A stretch of DNA of 64,000 bases. Source: Natronomonas marina. Its GTDB lineage: Archaea > Halobacteriota > Halobacteria > Halobacteriales > Haloarculaceae. The stretch lies in the NCBI RefSeq assembly GCF_024298905.1, contig NZ_CP101154.1, positions 2,976,001-3,040,000 of the forward strand, written 5' to 3'. Below are positions 60,651 through 64,000 of the stretch, piece by piece. The position numbers and the translations under genes were made by a program. Within the stretch, counting starts at the first letter, position 1, and each line of letters starts with the position of its first letter. The notes below the pieces were generated by a model. The model saw nothing but the letters and a program-made list of their open reading frames with translations. It was not told the DNA's origin and ran no database searches.

Positions 60651-60833
60651 ATGCCCAAGATAAGCGTCGAGATTCCGGGGGAACTGCTCGCGGACCTAGA
60701 CGACCACGTCGGCGAGGACGGCAAGTACGTCAACCGGAGCGACGCCATCCGCGCCTCGATACGGAAGAACCTCGACATCCTCGACGAGATAGACGCCCGA
60801 CACGGCCGCCTGGAGGACGATGACGACGAGTAA
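60651..60833 (+). CDS. Ribbon-helix-helix transcription factor
   Basis: A 60-residue RHH protein: the beta-strand MPKISVEIPGELLADLDDHV is followed by the two helices (YVNRSDAIRASIRKNL) and an acidic tail. It is typical of NikR/CopG-type small regulators of haloarchaea. The gene overlaps the next gene by 14 bp, so they form an operon. An AT-rich TAAAGAGTAC element at about -28 provides the promoter. Confidence 0.85.
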   Translation: MPKISVEIPGELLADLDDHVGEDGKYVNRSDAIRASIRKNLDILDEIDARHGRLEDDDDE

Positions 60834-61548
60834 CCGGTACGGCGCCGCGCCGGCGATTCCGGCCGGTGCCGTCGCGCTGTCGGCGCTGTTCGTGGCCGCG
60901 CTCGTGACCGCACAGGTGACCGCCGCGAAGGTGCTGGCCTTCGAGTTGCCCGTCTCGCTGCCCGTGACGGGCGCCGAGTTGGCGCTGCCGGGCGCGGCGC
61001 TGGCGTACGCCCTGACGTTCCTCGCGTCGGACTGCTACACCGAACTGTACGGCCGCCGGGCCGCCCAGGTGCTCGTCAACGTCGGCTTCCTGATGAACTT
61101 CCTCGTGCTCGCGCTGGTGTGGAGCACCATCCTGGCGCCGGCCGCCCCCTCCAGCATCGACCCCGCCGCCTTCCGGACGGTCCTCGGCGCCGCCACGAAC
61201 ATCGTCGCCGGCAGCCTCGTGGCCTACCTCGTCAGCCAGAACTACGACGTCGTCGTCTTCTCGGCGCTGGCCGACTACACCGACGGCCGGCACCTCTGGC
61301 TCCGCAACATCGTCTCGACGGGGACGAGTCAGGCCATCGACACCGTCATCTTCGTCGGCCTCGCATTCTGGGTCCTGCCGCGGTACGTCGGCATCGGGCC
61401 GGAACTCCCGGCCAGCGTCGTCGTCTCGCTCGCGGTCGGCCAGTACCTCCTGAAACTCCTCATCGCACTCGCGGACACGCCGCTGGTCTACCTCATCACC
61501 GCCCTCGTTCGCCGGTCGGAGGAACCCGGCACGGGCGTCCTGCAGTAG
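60820..61548 (+). CDS. Queuosine/archaeosine precursor transporter family protein (VUT/YhhQ)
   Basis: A 242-residue integral membrane protein with six spans of the VUT family. Diagnostic regions: TAQVTAAKVLAFELP, LTFLASDCYTELYGRRAAQVLV, and RNIVSTGTSQAIDTVIFVGLAF. Bacterial relatives import preQ0/preQ1; in archaea a salvage role for the archaeosine base is expected. The RHH regulator gene overlaps its start, which suggests control of uptake. Confidence 0.86.
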   Translation: MTTSNRYGAAPAIPAGAVALSALFVAALVTAQVTAAKVLAFELPVSLPVTGAELALPGAALAYALTFLASDCYTELYGRRAAQVLVNVGFLMNFLVLALVWSTILAPAAPSSIDPAAFRTVLGAATNIVAGSLVAYLVSQNYDVVVFSALADYTDGRHLWLRNIVSTGTSQAIDTVIFVGLAFWVLPRYVGIGPELPASVVVSLAVGQYLLKLLIALADTPLVYLITALVRRSEEPGTGVLQ

Positions 61549-61587
61549 GGGAAAGGCGTTTGTCACAGCCGAGCGGACCTCCTCGAT

Positions 61588-61824
61588 ATGGTCCCACTGC
61601 AACTCGGCATCCCCGGCGGTCCCGAAATAGTTGTCATCCTCCTGATACTGGTCGTGCTCGCACTCCCGGTGCTGCTCGTCGTCCTGCTTCTGTCCCGGGC
61701 GGGCGGCGACTCGGACCGACGGGCGGAACTGGAGCGACGGGTCGGTCGTCTCGAGGCCAGAGTCGACCGCCTGGAAGACGAAGACGGTAGCGACCACACC
61801 GGCGACGACCCCGGCGAGAACTAG
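61588..61824 (+). CDS. Small single-span membrane protein
   Basis: A 78-residue protein with one span (PEIVVILLILVVLALPVLLVVLLL) and a coiled-coil-like acidic tail (RRAELERRVGRLEARVDRLEDE). The form recalls TatA but lacks the FG hinge of TatA, so I do not call it that. It lies 39 bp after the transporter gene and overlaps the end of rlmE convergently by 4 bp. Confidence 0.7.
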   Translation: MVPLQLGIPGGPEIVVILLILVVLALPVLLVVLLLSRAGGDSDRRAELERRVGRLEARVDRLEDEDGSDHTGDDPGEN

Positions 61825-62579
61825 TCGAGTCGCTCCGCGAACCCGAACCGCGGCTTGACGTCGGTCACGCGGACCTCGACGGTCTCGCCGGCGTCGGTCC
61901 CGCCGACGAACAGCGTGTACCCCTCGACTTTCGCAATGCCGTCGCCCTCGTCGCCGACGTCCTCGACGTCGACGGCGAGTTCGTCCCCCTCGGCGACCGG
62001 GGCGGTGATGCGACCCTTCCCGACCAGATACAGCTCCGAGGAGGAGTCCCGCGACGCGTCGGGGTGGACGGTGCGGACGTACTCGAACTCCGCGTCGACG
62101 TCGGCCCGGAGGTCGTCGGTGTCGGGCCCCTCGAACACCTTCGCCACGAAGTCGCCGCCCGGCGCCAGGAGTTCCAGCGCCGTCTCGAAGGCCGTCCGCG
62201 CGAGGTGGACCGACCGAGCGTGGTCGAGTTCGTACTCGCCGGTCATGTTCGGCGCCATGTCCGAGACGACCACGTCGGCCTCCCCGACGAGGTCGACGAC
62301 GTCCTCGCGGGTGGATTCCTCGGTCATGTCGCCCCGGACCGTCTCGACGCCGTCGACCGGGTCGATGCGCTGGCGGTCGACCCCGACGACGGTGCCCGAC
62401 TCGCCGACGCGCTCGGCGGCGACCTGGAGCCACCCGCCGGGCGCGGCGCCCAAATCGACGACGGTGTCGCCCTCGCTCAGCAGGTCGGCCGTCCGGTCCA
62501 GTTGCTGCAGTTTGTAGGCCGACCGCGACCGGTAGCCCTCCTGTTTGGCCCGGTTGTAGTATTCGTCTTTACCCGCCAT
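61821..62579 (-). CDS. rlmE: 23S rRNA (uridine 2'-O) methyltransferase RlmE with TRAM domain
   Basis: A 252-residue FtsJ-family methyltransferase. It starts MAGKDEYYNRAKQEGYRSRS, followed by SAYKLQQLD, the SAM motif VVDLGAAPGGWLQVA, the catalytic DMAPN block in VVSDMAPNMTG and KVFEGPD. The C-terminal ~65 residues are a TRAM domain (DVEDVGDEGDGIAKVEGYTLFVGG), as usual in haloarchaea. It modifies the ribosomal large-subunit RNA. Confidence 0.95.
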   Translation of the reverse strand: MAGKDEYYNRAKQEGYRSRSAYKLQQLDRTADLLSEGDTVVDLGAAPGGWLQVAAERVGESGTVVGVDRQRIDPVDGVETVRGDMTEESTREDVVDLVGEADVVVSDMAPNMTGEYELDHARSVHLARTAFETALELLAPGGDFVAKVFEGPDTDDLRADVDAEFEYVRTVHPDASRDSSSELYLVGKGRITAPVAEGDELAVDVEDVGDEGDGIAKVEGYTLFVGGTDAGETVEVRVTDVKPRFGFAERLD

Positions 62580-62723
62580 GGGTGCCTCCTGTCGCGTCTC
62601 TGCCGCGGTAACCGCACGAAATATCGGTCATACCCTAGACAGGCCGTCGACGCTGAAAGGGGTGCCGGATTGACGGGACGAAAACGCGTGTCCGGTGACT
62701 CGCGTCCCGGCAACACCGTTTAG

Positions 62724-62744
62724 TGTACGTACGATAGACGTACA
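62724..62744. promoter_or_regulatory. Palindromic operator before the toxin-antitoxin pair
   Basis: A perfect inverted repeat TGTACGT-N7-ACGTACA lies 5 bp before the antitoxin start codon, where an autoregulating RHH antitoxin would bind. Confidence 0.6.
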
Positions 62745-62749
62745 GGCGT

Positions 62750-63025
62750 ATGTCAGACACGGAGTCGGACGACGCCGATCCCGAGATCGACCGGATCAAT
62801 CTCCGGATTTCGCATTCGTTCCTCGAAGTCGTGGACGAGGCGTGGCGGGAGCGTGGCTTCAACAGTCGAAGCGAGTATATTCGGTACGCTCTCCGCGATG
62901 CGGTGAACCACCCCGAAGGTGCGGGCTTCTGGAAAGACCTCGCCATCAGTGAGGCGCAGTTCGACGCGGGAGAGGGCCTTTCGAGCGACGAGGTCAAACA
63001 GAAGCATGGGATCGACGGCGAATGA
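62750..63025 (+). CDS. RHH-type antitoxin
   Basis: A 91-residue protein. The ribbon-helix-helix domain (DRINLRISHSFLEVVDEAW, NSRSEYIRYALRDAV) binds DNA; the C-terminal part (FDAGEGLSSDEVKQKHG) is the usual toxin-wrapping segment. It starts with an ATG 5 bp after a perfect palindrome and overlaps the toxin gene by 20 bp, the classical antitoxin-first arrangement. Confidence 0.85.
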   Translation: MSDTESDDADPEIDRINLRISHSFLEVVDEAWRERGFNSRSEYIRYALRDAVNHPEGAGFWKDLAISEAQFDAGEGLSSDEVKQKHGIDGE

Positions 63026-63299
63026 CGAGGAGTGGGACTGGGCGTTCTCCCCACGAGCGGACGACCAGTTCGCACAACTGGATTCCGAATCCAAGCAGCG
63101 AATTACGTCGAAGTTAGACGAGGTAGTGTCCTCCGAGTGGCGAGAGCCAGCTGATTTTCTCGAACCGCTGACGAACTCGCCGTTCCAGAAGTTACGAGTC
63201 GGGGATTACCGACTCGGGTGTCGGCGCCTTCGAGAAGAACGAACACTCCGCGTCGAGAGTATTCGGCAGCGAGAAGGAGCGTACAAAGGCGACGATTAG
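63006..63299 (+). CDS. RelE/ParE-type toxin
   Basis: A 97-residue protein of the RelE/ParE fold: WAFSPRADDQFAQLDSESKQRI (two helices) is followed by beta-strands KLRVGDYRLGCRRL and TLRVESIRQREGAY. The Arg pair in the strands is where RelE-type mRNA interferases keep catalytic basic residues, though ParE-type gyrase inhibitors look similar. The gene overlaps the antitoxin by 20 bp. Confidence 0.85.
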   Translation: MGSTANDEEWDWAFSPRADDQFAQLDSESKQRITSKLDEVVSSEWREPADFLEPLTNSPFQKLRVGDYRLGCRRLREERTLRVESIRQREGAYKGDD

Positions 63300-63610
63300 G
63301 AGGCAAAACAGGCCGTTATGGGTAGTTGTAGTACTCGTCTTTGCCGGTCATCGACCCGTCACCCGGTTGCTCGATACGATCGGCGCCGGAACCGCGGACG
63401 AACTGTCGTTCATACACGGAGGAACGCTGTCGACCCGGAAAGCCACATCGGATGGGACCGGGTGCCCGACGGTCGAGTCGGTCGTGGCGCTCGCCAGGGT
63501 CGGAGCGGGCGGTCGGCCGCACCGTCCGGTTTCGATCGTAAATTTTACTCCGGCCGAGCCTTCGCTTCGCAAGCCAGAAGGAAAAAAACGTCCGGCTACT
63601 ACACACGGCC
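63300..63610. other. Intergenic region, 311 bp
   Basis: Apart from the rlmE 5' echo, I see no gene. An AT-rich CGTAAATTTTACT segment at 63538-63550 and an A-tract at about 63583 may contain the promoter of the following gene. Confidence 0.5.
63316..63351 (-). pseudogene. Echo of the rlmE 5' end
   Basis: A 11-codon frame on the minus strand reads MTGKDEYYNYP and stops. It copies the first residues of RlmE (MAGKDEYYN), with several synonymous and a few other changes at the DNA level. It lies just beyond the toxin gene, on the same strand as rlmE, as if a rlmE 5' fragment was left when the toxin-antitoxin module came between. Confidence 0.5.
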
Positions 63611-64000
63611 GTGTTCGAACAGACCACGGTGGCGCTGGCGAGTTCGCCGGTACCCGAGTGGCTCGTCCGCTGGGGCATACAGGTAGAGCACGCACTGGCG
63701 CCCGCCCGGGACGTGGTCCGGCCGGTCCTCTCCAGTTGGTGGACGCTCGCGGTCTGGCTCGCGGTCAACGTCCTCTCGCTGGGGGTGCTGTGGCGGGACG
63801 TTTGGACGCGAAACCGGAACCTCCCGTCCCTGATGAAGTTCGTCTGGTCGCTGGTCGTCCTCTACTCTGGGCCGGTGGGACTGGTCGTCTACTGGTACAC
63901 GGGACGGACGCAACTGGACGGCGACTCGCTGTGGAAACAGGGCTTCCGCTCGACGTCGCACTGCTACTCCGGCTGTGGGATGGGCGAGGTGGTCGGCATC
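63611..64000 (+). CDS. DUF4396-like membrane protein, partial
   Basis: The first 130 codons of a membrane protein; the C-terminus lies outside the window. It starts with GTG (VFEQTTVALASSPVPEWLVR) and has at least two spans (WWTLAVWLAVNVLSLGVLW and KFVWSLVVLYSGPVGLVVYWY). The following STSHCYSGCGMGEVVG is the conserved Cys/His-containing motif of DUF4396 proteins, which may bind a metal such as copper. Function unknown. Confidence 0.72.
   Translation, partial: MFEQTTVALASSPVPEWLVRWGIQVEHALAPARDVVRPVLSSWWTLAVWLAVNVLSLGVLWRDVWTRNRNLPSLMKFVWSLVVLYSGPVGLVVYWYTGRTQLDGDSLWKQGFRSTSHCYSGCGMGEVVGI

Noticed and set aside
61588-61824. TatA-like translocase component
   Set aside because: The single span and charged tail fit in outline, but the FG hinge and amphipathic helix of TatA are missing.
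1-64000. tRNA, rRNA, CRISPR arrays, intact transposases
   Set aside because: I read both strands for conserved tRNA arms, regularly spaced repeats and transposase motifs and found none. A tRNAscan-SE and ISfinder search would settle this.

Overview
This 64 kb window comes from the chromosome (or a large replicon) of a halophilic archaeon, a member of the class Halobacteria. The evidence is high G+C with AT-rich TATA-type promoters about 25-30 bp before many start codons (mostly leaderless genes), very acidic predicted proteins, twin-arginine lipoprotein signals, the divergent pair of single tatC and fused double tatC, and several small families known mainly from haloarchaea. The genus cannot be told from the sequence. 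I saw no rRNA, tRNA, CRISPR array or intact insertion sequence.

Positions 1-29,771 form a catabolic island. It starts with single genes for a MaoC-type hydratase (cut by the window edge), a SnoaL-like protein, an SDR dehydrogenase and an MBL-fold hydrolase. A six-gene Liv-type ABC importer operon follows (substrate-binding lipoprotein, LivF, LivG, acyl-CoA ligase, LivH, LivM; transcribed from 10,404 down to 2,993). Then come a second MBL hydrolase, a VOC protein, a zinc-containing MDR oxidoreductase, a 4HBT thioesterase and a MaoC hydratase. The core is an operon running from 20,266 down to 14,163: HyuA-like subunit, HyuB-like subunit, small double-CxxC subunit and acyl-CoA ligase. This resembles acetone/acetophenone carboxylases followed by a ligase for the resulting 3-oxo acid. 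Next to it are a CaiC-like ligase, a DUF7064-like protein, an enoyl-CoA hydratase, a DUF35 Zn-ribbon/OB protein, two overlapping thiolase-fold genes that have both lost the catalytic Cys and the His of the GHP motif, another MaoC hydratase, an LLM (F420-type) oxidoreductase and an IclR regulator with two matching palindromes upstream. My reading (inference) is that the island takes up a carboxylate or ketone-related compound, perhaps aromatic or terpenoid, activates it with CoA, carboxylates a ketone intermediate, and cleaves carbon-carbon bonds with a thiolase-fold/DUF35 aldolase. This is the most promising candidate for an undescribed system.

Positions 29,772-30,598 are an AT-rich stretch without a credible gene. 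From 30,599 to 46,865 there are mixed accessory and housekeeping genes: a GT81-like glycosyltransferase, an MFS transporter, a Zn/Cd-type P-type ATPase, an aldo/keto reductase, Tat lipoproteins, small membrane proteins, two histidine kinases, small regulators and a thioredoxin-reductase-like flavoprotein. Positions 46,866-47,683 look degenerate and hold the remnant of a TrkA C-terminal (RCK_C) domain.

Positions 47,684-64,000 look like core genome: a DHH phosphoesterase, an NAD-dependent epimerase, a DUF5791 protein, an alpha/beta hydrolase, an MscS channel, a Na+/Ca2+-type exchanger, lipoyl synthase, tatC and the double tatC, an RHH regulator overlapping a queuosine-precursor-type transporter, and rlmE. 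After these come an RHH/RelE-type toxin-antitoxin pair with a palindromic operator, a short echo of the rlmE 5' end, and a partial DUF4396 membrane protein.
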